From Maricaulis sp. (GTDB lineage: Bacteria; Pseudomonadota; Alphaproteobacteria; Caulobacterales; Maricaulaceae), in NCBI RefSeq assembly GCF_015665295.1, contig NZ_JADFAJ010000001.1:124001-188000 (forward strand): a stretch of 64,000 bases of DNA. Direction: 5' to 3'. Position 1 is the first letter of the stretch. Every line of letters starts with the position of its first letter. This document shows, piece by piece, positions 44,201 through 52,096 of this stretch. The position numbers and the translations under genes were made by a program. Under the pieces are notes generated by a model that was given only the letters and a program-made list of their open reading frames with translations, did no database searches and had not been told where the DNA came from.

Positions 44201-44393
44201 AGGTATTGCGGGCGATACGGGAACCCGTAACGACAATACGCTCATCCGTGCTTTCGTCTTCATCTTCTTCAACTGCGTCAGGAACTTGCGCGACTTCCTG
44301 TGCGTAGACTGGCGAAATCGCCAGGCCTGCAACAGCGAAGCCAGCAAGCATGGTGGAGCGCAGCAGGCGCTCCCGATCCCAGATATTGCTCAC
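41256..44393 (-). CDS. TonB-dependent receptor, peptide-type (Oar-like)
   Basis: 1045 residues from GTG 44393, behind AAAGGGG. A signal peptide (STMLAGFAVAGLAISPVYAQ) is followed by an acidic region, a TonB-box/plug domain with IVVTGSRI, LRGLDAERTLILFNGRRVGPAG and TDGASSVYGSDAVAGVINVITR, and a beta-barrel ending MGYDVYGRTFFAGLSKRF with the terminal Phe expected for outer-membrane insertion. It takes up a large substrate across the outer membrane with TonB energy. The S9 peptidase downstream suggests peptides; neither haem nor siderophore features are seen, so the substrate is inferred. Confidence 0.94.
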   Translation of the reverse strand: MSNIWDRERLLRSTMLAGFAVAGLAISPVYAQEVAQVPDAVEEDEDESTDERIVVTGSRIARNTFSSPSPLQVINADTAREAGLIDAASIVQRTSVAAGTQFDNTFTGQVTDSGPGASTVSLRGLDAERTLILFNGRRVGPAGVRGAPTRPDLNLIPSGIVERYDLLTDGASSVYGSDAVAGVINVITRTEFDGIEIDTFFSHPEDGGGEERQISIVTGVSNSSGYIGFGFEYFNRDEVRRGERKFSALCTRDVEVNPADGTIREICENNSFGNMFLDPYQVFFGVVDDPGLGQDFGILTFDFDNGSGFNVYPTNSQPGGPGDDLGSRWLYDPRYNNNAGQGAFDLAQGVQRYSFFTNGEYSLDMLGDADFYFEALHSGRTQEIYAGRNQIFPAIQCDNPFLAADPVLSNAGSCRQPFRGILEGAGLGGLVWTPIIDNTLGPINVDVTATRGLGGIRGNLDFIQGEFGGESFGIGLNNWTYDFYASYDRNVGIDTQETLNEERVSAALNNVTDNGDGTFSCESVPGDLFGFITAEECVPLNITDPDIYINGQLPQDFLDYAGGLASTRTLIQQSMFQAAFSGDVAYLPAGTVPVVFGFEYRKDEIYTENSYLITSASGTGRSESNTVGNTTTREFFVETEIPVLAGMPFAEELSFTAAARYTDEENYGSLWTYRGQVLYRPLEWVTLRSTVGTTFRAPNLREQFLGGQTSFASAFSDPCVASTFNGYDPDDQARIRNNCLLQGADVDSLGIGGATSIAVVSGGFEELNAETSDSLSAGFIVEQPWFDAFDLRIAVNYFKIEIEDSIEEPTTGLILNSCIVQSTNLNSPFCELIDRSTSTDPSRNFISRINSGFVNVGRIETDGVDLNVGFSTDFTLFGSQADFSVNSVATYIASNRRDVFADQDTAPIESFRGNYGYPLWQGNMTANLDWRDFGLNWSARYIGEWQEDDIDAIRTRQFIDEANGAVYFEEGFRDVEEADAKIFHDVSLSWEQDTWRVTGGIRNVFSESPPIVDSNEGVPNSANAVIGMGYDVYGRTFFAGLSKRF

Positions 44394-44715
44394 GATTGTA
44401 CCCCTTTGTTACGTGTCACCCGGATCCACTTTGGCGCAGAACTCGGGATGGTCGGGTTGACCCCTACCTCGTGCAACTATGTAGAAGGCGCTCACCCGAA
44501 GAAAGTGACAGAGACGGTATTGCCGCATTTCCGTCTCAATTGTTGCAAAAAAGTCATACGTTGTTCAGCCTTGGGACACATACCGGAAAGGCTGTCCGGC
44601 GGTGGTTGAGTGACATTTCGGGCTCCGGCCCTGCACGCCCTCTGCAACCGGGTGTCAGAGACGACTTGCACTCCGCGAAAGCTGAGGTTAGAACCCCGGC
44701 TCTCTTGAGACGGAT
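44394..44715. other. Intergenic region between TonB receptor and tRNA-Val
   Basis: About 320 bases hold the promoter region of the receptor on the minus strand and of tRNA-Val on the plus strand. An open minus frame of about 100 codons across the tRNA is antisense to it and not a gene. I see no further RNA or repeat. Confidence 0.5.
44666..44694 (+). promoter_or_regulatory. Promoter of tRNA-Val
   Basis: TTGCAC (44666-44671) and TAGAAC (44689-44694) are spaced by 17 bases, a good housekeeping sigma match, with transcription expected about 15 bases before the mature tRNA end. Confidence 0.5.
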
Positions 44716-44790
44716 GGGCGATTAGCTCAGCGGGAGAGCACTTCGTTGACATCGAAGGGGTCACTGGTTCAATCCCAGTATCGCCCACCA
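44716..44790 (+). tRNA. tRNA-Val, anticodon GAC
   Basis: The cloverleaf is complete: acceptor GGGCGAT with ATCGCCC, D arm TA-GCTC-AGCGGGA-GAGC, anticodon stem CTTCG/CGAAG with loop TTGACAT (anticodon GAC), T arm ACTGG-TTCAATC-CCAGT, and an encoded CCA at 44788-44790. It reads GUC/GUU valine codons. Confidence 0.98.
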
Positions 44791-44957
44791 TCAAGTCTCA
44801 AGCCGGTCGGGCCCTGCGCACACCCGGCAATCTCCCTCAGGTCGGAACCAGCCGCATCGACCGTCCGGCTTTGCGCCGAATGCGTCAGCGGCCTGCGGCT
44901 GCCGCTTTAACCGGCGCGCGGGAAGGCCTATCTCAGCCGGGCAACCGGAGGCCCGAC

Positions 44958-46040
44958 ATGGATACCCGCCTGACAGCCGCACTCAACACCATTATCGAGA
45001 CCCAGTCCGGGCGCCCCCTGGTCGATGCCGGGCGTATTGAATCGGCAGCAGTCCGGGGTGATACAGCGACCGTCGTTCTGCGCGCGCCGGTCGCCGGCAA
45101 GCCGGACCTGGACAGGCTCAAACCCGACATTGAGACCAAGCTGACCAGGCTTGACGGGATCAAGCGGGTCCAGGTGATCATGACAGCCCACCGTGACGAA
45201 AAGGCCGCCCCGGCCCGCCCCGCTCCCCGGCGCAGCGGCCTATCGGCTGGCGCCAAACCGGCCAAGCGCATCATCGCGGTCGCGTCCGGCAAGGGTGGGG
45301 TCGGCAAATCCACCATTGCCGCCAACCTGGCTGTGGCACTCGCCCGCACCGGACTGAAGGTCGGCCTCCTCGATGCCGACATTTACGGCCCTTCGGCGCC
45401 GCGCCTGTTCGGCCTCACCGATGTCGCAGGCCTGCGCAAGACCGATTCCGGCGTCCAGCCGATCGAGGCGCATGGCGTGAAGATTGTCTCGATGGGCTTT
45501 GTCGTGAAACCTGGCGCCGCCGTTGTGTGGCGCGGCCCCATGGTTCAGGGCGCCATCCGTCAATTCATGATGGATACCGACTGGGGTCAGCCGGACGTGC
45601 TGATCATCGACATGCCGCCTGGCACGGGTGATGCCCAGCTGGCCATCGCCCAGGACCTGCCGGTCGATGGCGCGGTCATCGTCTCGACCCCGCAGGACCT
45701 GGCCCTCGATGACGCCCGCAAGGCAATGAGCCTGTTCGAGCAGACGCATGTCCCGTTGCTCGGCATGATCGAGAACATGAGCGTTTTCCTGTGCCCGCAT
45801 TGCGGCGAAAGCAGCCATATATTCGGTGAAGGCGGTGTCCGGGCCGAGGCCGAGCGGATGGGGCTGGCCTATCTCGGCGACATTCCGCTGCACCCCGACT
45901 TGCGGGCCCGCTCCGATGCCGGCCAGCCGGCCGCGCTCGACGACGGCCCTGTCGGCAAGGCTTTCCGCAAGACGGCCCTGGCCGCGCTCGACGCCGCAGA
46001 ACAGGCGAACAAGCCGGCGCCGGAAATCGTCTTCAGCTAG
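44958..46040 (+). CDS. mrp: Mrp/NBP35-family iron-sulfur cluster carrier ATPase
   Basis: 360 residues from ATG 44958, which follows CCGGAGG; the longer frame upstream adds 29 odd residues. An N-terminal DUF59/MIP18-like domain (about 1-75) is followed by a basic linker and a ParA/MinD-type P-loop domain. IIAVASGKGGVGKSTIAANLAVAL is the deviant Walker A, DVLIIDMPPGTGDAQL the Walker B region, and NMSVFLCPHCGE carries the CxxC pair that binds a shared 4Fe-4S cluster between subunits. It delivers clusters to apoproteins in the cytoplasm. It stands alone between tRNA-Val and the B12 operon. Confidence 0.95.
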   Translation: MDTRLTAALNTIIETQSGRPLVDAGRIESAAVRGDTATVVLRAPVAGKPDLDRLKPDIETKLTRLDGIKRVQVIMTAHRDEKAAPARPAPRRSGLSAGAKPAKRIIAVASGKGGVGKSTIAANLAVALARTGLKVGLLDADIYGPSAPRLFGLTDVAGLRKTDSGVQPIEAHGVKIVSMGFVVKPGAAVVWRGPMVQGAIRQFMMDTDWGQPDVLIIDMPPGTGDAQLAIAQDLPVDGAVIVSTPQDLALDDARKAMSLFEQTHVPLLGMIENMSVFLCPHCGESSHIFGEGGVRAEAERMGLAYLGDIPLHPDLRARSDAGQPAALDDGPVGKAFRKTALAALDAAEQANKPAPEIVFS

Positions 46041-46046
46041 TCAGTT

Positions 46047-46808
46047 TCAGCGTTTGAGACGAAGCCCCCCGGCCATCAGCCCATCCGGCGCCTCCACACC
46101 AAACACATCGGCCAGAACCCTGGCGGTCAGCGCCCGCTCGGGCGCTCCGTCCGCGACCACGCGGCCCTTGTCGAGCGCGATAATGCGGTCGGCATGGCGA
46201 ACGGCCAGATCGAGTGCATGCAGGGCGACAATTACCATAGCGCCGCGCCGCGCCTCGGCGGCGAGTATTTCCAGCACGCCCAGCTGGTGGCGTGCATCAA
46301 GCGCAGCAGTCGGCTCGTCGAGCAGTATGACCGGCGCCGCCACGGCCAGTGTCCGCGCCAGCAATACCCGTGCCTGCTCACCCGACGACAGGGTGTCGAA
46401 ACCGCGCCCCGCGAGATGGCTGGTTTCGGTCCGCTCAAGCGCAAGGTCGACAGCCGCTTCATCGTCCGCCGTCAGCCTCCGTAGCGGTTTGAGATGCGGG
46501 ATACGTCCAAGCGCGACGAGGCGACGGGCGGAAATCGGCCAGGCCGTCCGTCCATCCGGTGGCAGGTAGGCGATGGACCGCGCCCGCTCCGTCTCGCCGA
46601 CCGACGCCAGCCCGTGCCCGTCGAGACGGACCTCGCCGGTCGCGGGACGCGCCAGCCCGGCAGCAAGGCGCAGCAGGCTGGATTTCCCGGCACCGTTCGG
46701 CCCGACCAGCGCGACCAGCGCCGGTCCTTGGATTTCGAGTGTCAACGTATCGAACAGGCCGGCATCGCCGGGCCGATAGCTGATGGCGTCGAGGGAAAGG
46801 CGTGTCAT
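46047..46808 (-). CDS. btuD: Vitamin B12 ABC transporter ATP-binding protein
   Basis: 253 residues from ATG 46808, which overlaps the permease stop (ATGA). Walker A GPNGAGKSS, signature LSSGEQARV, Walker B VILLDEPTAALD and switch His in ALHALD are all present. It is of the FepC/BtuD class and drives the BtuC permease. The frame continues far upstream, but that part overlaps btuC out of frame. Cobalamin specificity rests on the operon and riboswitch, not on this gene itself. Confidence 0.92.
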   Translation of the reverse strand: MTRLSLDAISYRPGDAGLFDTLTLEIQGPALVALVGPNGAGKSSLLRLAAGLARPATGEVRLDGHGLASVGETERARSIAYLPPDGRTAWPISARRLVALGRIPHLKPLRRLTADDEAAVDLALERTETSHLAGRGFDTLSSGEQARVLLARTLAVAAPVILLDEPTAALDARHQLGVLEILAAEARRGAMVIVALHALDLAVRHADRIIALDKGRVVADGAPERALTARVLADVFGVEAPDGLMAGGLRLKR

Positions 46809-47785
46809 GGCGCGCGCCTCTGGGATTGCCGGACAAGCCACAGGAAGAAGGGCGCGCCGATGAGGGCTGTCAGGACGCCGAGATAGAGCGGAATGCCCGG
46901 GCCGGAGAACAGCCGGGTGGCAAGGTCGGCGAGCACGATCAGGAGGCCGCCGCCCAGTGCTGACGGCAGGACCAGCGCGCCGGGCCGGTGCTGAACGAAG
47001 GGTCGCAGGACGTGCGGCACCACAAGCCCGACGAAGCCGATAGCCCCGGCCACAGCGACGCCGCCGCCGACGGCCAGCGCTGTACCCATGATCACCGCCA
47101 GTCGCAGCCGGCCCAGCCCGATCCCCAGCGAGCGGGCGGTCTCCTCGCCCAGCCCCAGCGCGTCCAGACCGCGACCGAGCGGCGCCAGCATGATCAGACC
47201 GGTCAGGATCACCGGAGCGGCGAAACCGACCTCGGTCCAGCTGGCGTCGTTCAAGGACCCCATCAGCCAGTACGCGATCTCGGCGAGCGCCCAGGGATTG
47301 GGAGCAAGATTCATCAACAAGGCGGTGAAGGCCCCGGCTGCAGCGTTCACCGCGACCCCCGCCAGGATAAGCGTTGTGGCTGTCGCGCCCTGCCCGGCAA
47401 TGACGAACAGCGACACGACGCCGAGCGCTGCACCGGCAACACCGGCCATTGGCAAGGCCAGCGCGAAACTCGCCGAAAGTCCGAAATACAGGCAGACCAC
47501 GGCGCCGAGCCCGGCGCTGGCGGACACGCCGACCACACCGGGATCGGCGAGCGGATTGCGGAAGAAGCCCTGAAGCACCGCCCCGGCTGCGCCAAGCCCG
47601 GCGCCGATCAAAATCCCGAGAATAACCCGCGGCAGGCGCAATTCTCGCAGGACAAGCGCATCCAGCGAGCCACTTGTATCGAACAGGGCGGCCGGTCCGG
47701 CCCCCCCGCTGGCTGCGAAGACCGCAGCAAGCGAGGCGAGGAGCAGGACAGTGCCCAAGAGGGCATTGAGCTGCCAGCCGGTCAT
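46805..47785 (-). CDS. btuC: Vitamin B12 ABC transporter permease
   Basis: 326 residues with nine to ten hydrophobic segments of the FecCD/BtuC family. [45 protein letters not shown] is the classic start motif, and [28 protein letters not shown] holds the ATPase-contact helix. It exchanges ATG/TGA four-base overlaps with both btuF before it and btuD after it. Confidence 0.93.
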   Translation of the reverse strand: [326 protein letters not shown]

Positions 47786-48648
47786 CGATCCGCCTCCCAG
47801 GCGTCAATCGCGTCGGCGATGAGCTCGGCGGCGTCAATCAGGCGCGGACCCGCGCACGGCCACAGCCCGGCCGGGATCTCGGCCCGGTCCGGATGATCCA
47901 GCAAGCGGCGGTAGGCGGCATGCCGCCGGGCCCTGTTGAAAGTGCCGGCATAGCCGTCGATGAAGAAGCTTGTCAGGACGATGTCGGCTTCGAGTGTGAG
48001 GGCGAATTCCGGGTCGGACCGGGTCCAGCCGGCAGCGCCGCGCTCCGCAACGACATTGATGCCGCCGGCCGCCGCGATCGCGGCATCCACATAGGTACCC
48101 GCGCCGGCCGATCCGCCCGAGGCGCTGAGATAGGCCATGCGCGGCGCCTGCTCGCGCCCGCTCGCCCGGCGCGCAAGCGCCGCAAGCCGGGCATCCAGCT
48201 CCGCGATCGCGGACTGTGCCCGATCCGGCTGACCCAGGACCGATCCCAGCGCGCGGAGATTGCCGCGTACAGCGTCGAAATCATCCGCCCAGGCCAGTTC
48301 GAACACGTCGCGCCCGGATTGTTCCAGCAGGCGACCTGTTCGCCCGGCCTCTCCGGCTCCGAAAACGGTCAGGTCCGGCGCCAGTTCCAGCAGGCGCGCC
48401 GCATCCGGCCACGCCTTGGGCAGGCCGCGCGACCAGGGCGGGGCGGACGAGACCGGCTGGTCGACCTGCCAGGACAGGGCGGCAATCGACTCCATCGGAA
48501 CCACCGCCAGCACGTAGGCGTCGGCACACAGCGAGGCCGAGGCTATGCCGGCATGCGCCGTCACCTCCTGGGCCAGGGCCGGACTAGCCATGACTGAGGC
48601 GCAGGCCGAGATACAGGCCACGACCCGGCGTGTGATAACCGAAGACAT
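47782..48648 (-). CDS. btuF: Vitamin B12 periplasmic binding protein
   Basis: 288 residues from ATG 48648, which has AGGAG six bases upstream. The N-terminal 25 residues are a signal peptide (ending SPALAQ), followed by a two-lobe BtuF/TroA-type fold: RLLELAPDLTVFGAGE and EADIVLTSFFIDGY. Its coding start lies inside the last 65 bases of btuB, an overlap between the receptor and binding-protein genes. A lipobox is absent, so it is a soluble periplasmic protein. Confidence 0.88.
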   Translation of the reverse strand: MSSVITRRVVACISACASVMASPALAQEVTAHAGIASASLCADAYVLAVVPMESIAALSWQVDQPVSSAPPWSRGLPKAWPDAARLLELAPDLTVFGAGEAGRTGRLLEQSGRDVFELAWADDFDAVRGNLRALGSVLGQPDRAQSAIAELDARLAALARRASGREQAPRMAYLSASGGSAGAGTYVDAAIAAAGGINVVAERGAAGWTRSDPEFALTLEADIVLTSFFIDGYAGTFNRARRHAAYRRLLDHPDRAEIPAGLWPCAGPRLIDAAELIADAIDAWEADR

Positions 48649-50482
48649 CCTGATACTCCTCGTCGAGCAGGTTTTCCCCGCGCGCATAGATTTCGATCCC
48701 GGGCCGGATATCCAGACCGACCCGGCCACCCAGCAGGGTGTAGGCACCCAGCCTCACAGGCTGATAGGTCCCGAAATCGGTATCGGTCTGATCGCCGGTA
48801 TGATCCAGTGTCGCGGACGCCGACACCGGTCCGTCGACCGGTGCCCAGGCCAGGGTCAGCGAGGCCAGGCGCTCGGGGCGCCGGATTTCGGCAACACCGT
48901 TTTCCTCGCTTTCAAGCAGGCTGAGCGAACCGGATAGCGACCAGTCGACAGTGATCGACCAGAAGCCGGAAATCTCAACGCCACGACGTTCGGACTGCGT
49001 GCCGGCATTCAGCGCCGTCGACGGGAAAGCGGAGAAGTCGGTGTAGATCTCGTTTTCCAGTTCCGAACTGAAATAGCTGACCGACAGGTTGGCGGCGCCA
49101 TCGGCCAGGGTCTGGTCCCAGGCGAATTCCCAGCCTTTCGACTGTTCCGGTTCAAGACCGGGATTGCCGACGAAGAAGTCCGGGAAAAAGCCGAACAGCT
49201 CATAGACGCCCGGGTTCTTGACCGCCTCGCCGAAACTGGCCCGCAGGCGGCCATCGACGCCGTCAAGCGCCCAGCCCGCCCCGACGCGCCAGGTTGTTGA
49301 ATCCTCGAACAGGTTGTGGGCCTCGCGGCGGACCGATGCTGTCAGATCCAGGTTGCCGCGCGAGAATCCATAGTCGAGTGCAAGGGCATCGGACTGCAGT
49401 TGCCGGCTCTGGTTCGACCCGGCGGCGGGGCCGGAATCGGACTTGAGCCGGTCCTGGTCACGCTCGACCAGACCGGTGAGGCGGTGTCGAAACGGTCCTG
49501 TCTCCCAATGGCCGGTCACCTGGTAGTGGGCCTGAAGCCGCTGCCCCAGCGCCCGCGAAGTCCGGGTGCCCGCTGTCAGCGATTGCGCCGTGTCATCGGT
49601 GAGTTGCGCGGCAGCCTCGTGGCTGAAGCGAACCTGGCCGAGGGTCTGTTCACCCAGCAAGGCCATGCGCCCGAGCACGGTCTCGCTGACGGTATGAAGG
49701 TCGACATTGTCGAGCCGCCCGTCGAAATCCGTGTCGCTGTCATAATCGGAGCCGCTTTCGATACGGCGCACGGAAGCTTCGACGCGCACCGTTTCGCTGA
49801 AACGATAGCCGCCGGAAGCCGCCATGACTGTATTGTCGTAGCCATCGGTCTCACCGCCCAGTCCGGCGACATCGATCCCGTCACTGGCATAATTGCTGAA
49901 ACTGGCTGTGAGCCAGTGCTCGCCCAGCTCGGCCCCGCCCTGGAAGCTGACCCGCCGCGTATCGAAACTGCCCGCCTCAAGCCGCAGGCCGGCATCGATT
50001 CCTCCATCCGGCCGGACGGAGTTGAGCCGGATCACGCCGCCGATCGCATCGGCACCCCAGAGGGCTGACTGCTCGCCGCGCGCAACCTCGATCGAAGCCA
50101 GGTCGTCGAAGACATAGTGTGAAAAATCCGCCTCGCCGGTGAACGGGTTGGAGGCCTCGACCCCGTCGATCAGGACGAGCACATGATTGGCCTCGGCGCC
50201 GCGCGCCCGGATCTGGGTCAGCGAGCCCGGCGCACCGGACCGTGAAATCGCGAGCCCGGGTACAGCCCGCAAGGCGTCGGCCGCGAAAGTGGCCCCACGC
50301 GCCTGCAGCATGTCGGCATCAAGCAGGGTGATGCTGGATGTTGCCTGGTCCGCCGGCAGCGCAATTCGCGCCGCCGTGACAAAGACGACATCCTCGTCGC
50401 CAGTATCCTGGGCCAGGACGTGGCCGGGAAGGCAAAGACAGGTGGCCGCCAGGCAAAGCCGGTGCCAGTTCTTGATACGCAT
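48584..50482 (-). CDS. btuB: Vitamin B12 TonB-dependent outer membrane receptor
   Basis: 632 residues from ATG 50482, which has GGAG nine bases upstream; ATG 50497 would add five residues. A signal peptide (LCLAATCLCLPGHVLA) precedes a TonB box region (DEDVVFVTAARI), a plug with LVLIDGVEASNPFTGEADFSHY and GEQSALWGADAIGGVI, and a 22-strand barrel. Length and plug match BtuB (about 614 residues in E. coli). Control by the cobalamin riboswitch upstream fixes the substrate as cobalamin or a close corrinoid. Confidence 0.94.
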   Translation of the reverse strand: MRIKNWHRLCLAATCLCLPGHVLAQDTGDEDVVFVTAARIALPADQATSSITLLDADMLQARGATFAADALRAVPGLAISRSGAPGSLTQIRARGAEANHVLVLIDGVEASNPFTGEADFSHYVFDDLASIEVARGEQSALWGADAIGGVIRLNSVRPDGGIDAGLRLEAGSFDTRRVSFQGGAELGEHWLTASFSNYASDGIDVAGLGGETDGYDNTVMAASGGYRFSETVRVEASVRRIESGSDYDSDTDFDGRLDNVDLHTVSETVLGRMALLGEQTLGQVRFSHEAAAQLTDDTAQSLTAGTRTSRALGQRLQAHYQVTGHWETGPFRHRLTGLVERDQDRLKSDSGPAAGSNQSRQLQSDALALDYGFSRGNLDLTASVRREAHNLFEDSTTWRVGAGWALDGVDGRLRASFGEAVKNPGVYELFGFFPDFFVGNPGLEPEQSKGWEFAWDQTLADGAANLSVSYFSSELENEIYTDFSAFPSTALNAGTQSERRGVEISGFWSITVDWSLSGSLSLLESEENGVAEIRRPERLASLTLAWAPVDGPVSASATLDHTGDQTDTDFGTYQPVRLGAYTLLGGRVGLDIRPGIEIYARGENLLDEEYQDVFGYHTPGRGLYLGLRLSHG

Positions 50483-50607
50483 ATGCCGCGTCTCCATAGC
50501 ATGGGCGCCGGTTCCCGCACGGGTCACCGGCTGGGTGCAAAGGAGTCGTCAAAAACGGGTATCACCGCGCCGGTCTCGTGAGCTCCCGCACGAGCGGACA
50601 GACGACA

Positions 50608-50775
50608 GTGACGGCAGGTCTTCCGGCTTGCGGGTCAATGCAGATGAAGCGCCTTCCCAGGATCGCCCCCAGTGGCCTCTTGCTTCACCGCTCACCGCCT
50701 ACGGCTGCGGGAACAGCGCTGGACTTGGCCTCGCGGCCTGACCAGCTTCCCTATTATTCCCGTGAGGGAACCATC
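50608..50775 (-). promoter_or_regulatory. Cobalamin (AdoCbl) riboswitch
   Basis: On the minus strand the region carries the conserved cobalamin-aptamer blocks in order: GGGAAGCTGGT, GCTGTTCCCGCAGCCGTA, GGCCACTGGG, CCTGGGAAGGCG, TGACCCGCAAGCCGGAAGAC and the B12 box AGCCGGAAGACCTGCC (about 50612-50628). It ends about 125 bases before btuB. Downstream stems (CTCGTG/CACGAG) could be the expression platform. With cobalamin bound it should lower btuBFCD expression. Confidence 0.93.
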
Positions 50776-50823
50776 ACGGCGCGGACGCTATGCCGCACGG
50801 CCGTGAAAGGCAATCGGCGGGGA

Positions 50824-51708
50824 TCAGTCGCGCGTCGCGAGCTGGCGCTCCAGATTGCGGATTCGCAGATGGAGATTGCGTTCCTTGGTGCGTTCGGGCG
50901 AGCCGAGCGCCAGTTCCAGCTTGCGCATGGAATGGCGGGTTTTGCGCCAGCGGCGCCACAGCAGCACAATCTTCGGGCCTTCCACCAGATACCGGCGCCA
51001 CATCCGGGCGGGCTCCTGGGCGAGGCGATGCAGCCATTCCAGACGGGCCTTTTGCATCCAGACCGGCGCGCGCTCCACGGCACCGGCGAGAAAGTCCAGC
51101 GAGGCCCCGACGCACAGGCCGACCCCCGTGCAGTCGCCGCGGTCGAGACAGGCTTCTGCGATCATCTCCTGTTGCGGTGAACCGACACAGACAAACGTGA
51201 AGCGCGACGGATTGTCGGCGACGAATTTCGCGCAGGCTTCTACAGCCTCGCGATTCTGACGCAGCCCCATGGGCGGCTCGTGCCAGCGTACATCCTTCAG
51301 GCCATATCGCTCGGTGACGGCGTTGATCACGGCCTTGTCGCCGCCGATAATGGTGATGGGCAGCTCAGGGTCGATGACGGTGTCGAACAGGCGGGCGGTC
51401 AGGTCGGAGCCTGGTGTGACGTCAATCGTCTCGCCGGAAATCTTGCCGATCAGTTCGAGGATCCGGCTGTCACACACCGTCAGCCAGGCCTGCGCGTAGA
51501 GCGTGGCCAGCACGGTGTCGGTCTCAAGCCGGACCAGATGATCGACATTGGGCGTGACGACAAAGGCAAACGGGCTGGCGGCGTCGCGCTCGGTAATCCT
51601 GCGCATCGCAACATCCATGCTGATCTTGTCGAACGCCGAGTTCAAGAACCAGACATGTCGCGAACCGGAACGCCGATCGACGAAACTCTCACCCGTAGTC
51701 ATGACCAT
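50824..51708 (-). CDS. WecG/TagA/CpsF-family glycosyltransferase (GT26)
   Basis: 294 residues. The conserved core is present: TPNVDHLVRL, SRILELIGKISG, TPGSDLTARLFD, GGDKAVINAV, FVCVGSPQQE and GASLDFLAGAVERAPVWMQKARLEWLHRLAQEP, the last being the strong family signature. Members move N-acetylmannosamine(uronic acid) to a lipid-linked GlcNAc in teichoic-acid or common-antigen synthesis. No WecB/WecC partner is beside it; the polysaccharide locus at 0-20 kb is far away. A C-terminal charged helix of about 30 residues is extra. The next gene upstream starts 150 bases away. Confidence 0.9.
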   Translation of the reverse strand: MVMTTGESFVDRRSGSRHVWFLNSAFDKISMDVAMRRITERDAASPFAFVVTPNVDHLVRLETDTVLATLYAQAWLTVCDSRILELIGKISGETIDVTPGSDLTARLFDTVIDPELPITIIGGDKAVINAVTERYGLKDVRWHEPPMGLRQNREAVEACAKFVADNPSRFTFVCVGSPQQEMIAEACLDRGDCTGVGLCVGASLDFLAGAVERAPVWMQKARLEWLHRLAQEPARMWRRYLVEGPKIVLLWRRWRKTRHSMRKLELALGSPERTKERNLHLRIRNLERQLATRD

Positions 51709-51856
51709 GCGGCACCACTCTTGTCTCGATACGCGTCAGATCGCGCGCTTGCCCGCGTGCCGTGCAAAACCCGCGCCGGATTTTTGCGATGACCCTGCAT
51801 CCAATCGCATGATCGGCGGCATCTCAGATCGAGACGGTGGCTTGAAGGGTGACGAG

Positions 51857-52096
51857 ATGGTGACGAAATCAGCGTTGATCGCCGGTCTGTTCGGCAGCGC
51901 GCTCGGCCTGCCGGTTGCCTTGCCCTATGCCGTTGGCGCGTCGGTTTCGGTCTCGATCGGACCCGTCGCAGTCGAGATATCGCGGTCGCATGGCGTTGAT
52001 TTCGATCTGGATGTGTCCTGCCTGGTCACTTCCTGCCCGATCGCCATGGTGCAGTTCCGATCAACCGACGCGCCGGACTATCAGCCCGTCGTCTGA
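51857..52096 (+). CDS. Small hydrophobic-start protein of unknown function
   Basis: 79 residues, starting MVTKSALIAGLFGSALGLP, a signal- or membrane-like segment, then a short acidic and hydrophobic tail with VDFDLDVSCLVTSC (two cysteines). I recognise no family. ATG 51857 follows GACGAG. Its end overlaps the convergent mnmC stop by 16 bases, and it is shorter than most genes here, so it may be spurious; the clear hydrophobic start and cysteine pair support a small exported protein. Confidence 0.35.
   Translation: MVTKSALIAGLFGSALGLPVALPYAVGASVSVSIGPVAVEISRSHGVDFDLDVSCLVTSCPIAMVQFRSTDAPDYQPVV

Noticed and set aside
44492-44794. Minus-strand frame of 100 codons across tRNA-Val, starting with GDTGIEPVTPSM-like sequence
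   Set aside because: It is antisense to the tRNA; this kind of sequence is a familiar false protein in databases.
46809-47837. N-terminal extension of the btuD frame suggesting a fusion
   Set aside because: It lies out of frame over btuC, which has full permease motifs; ATG 46808 gives a normal-length ATPase.
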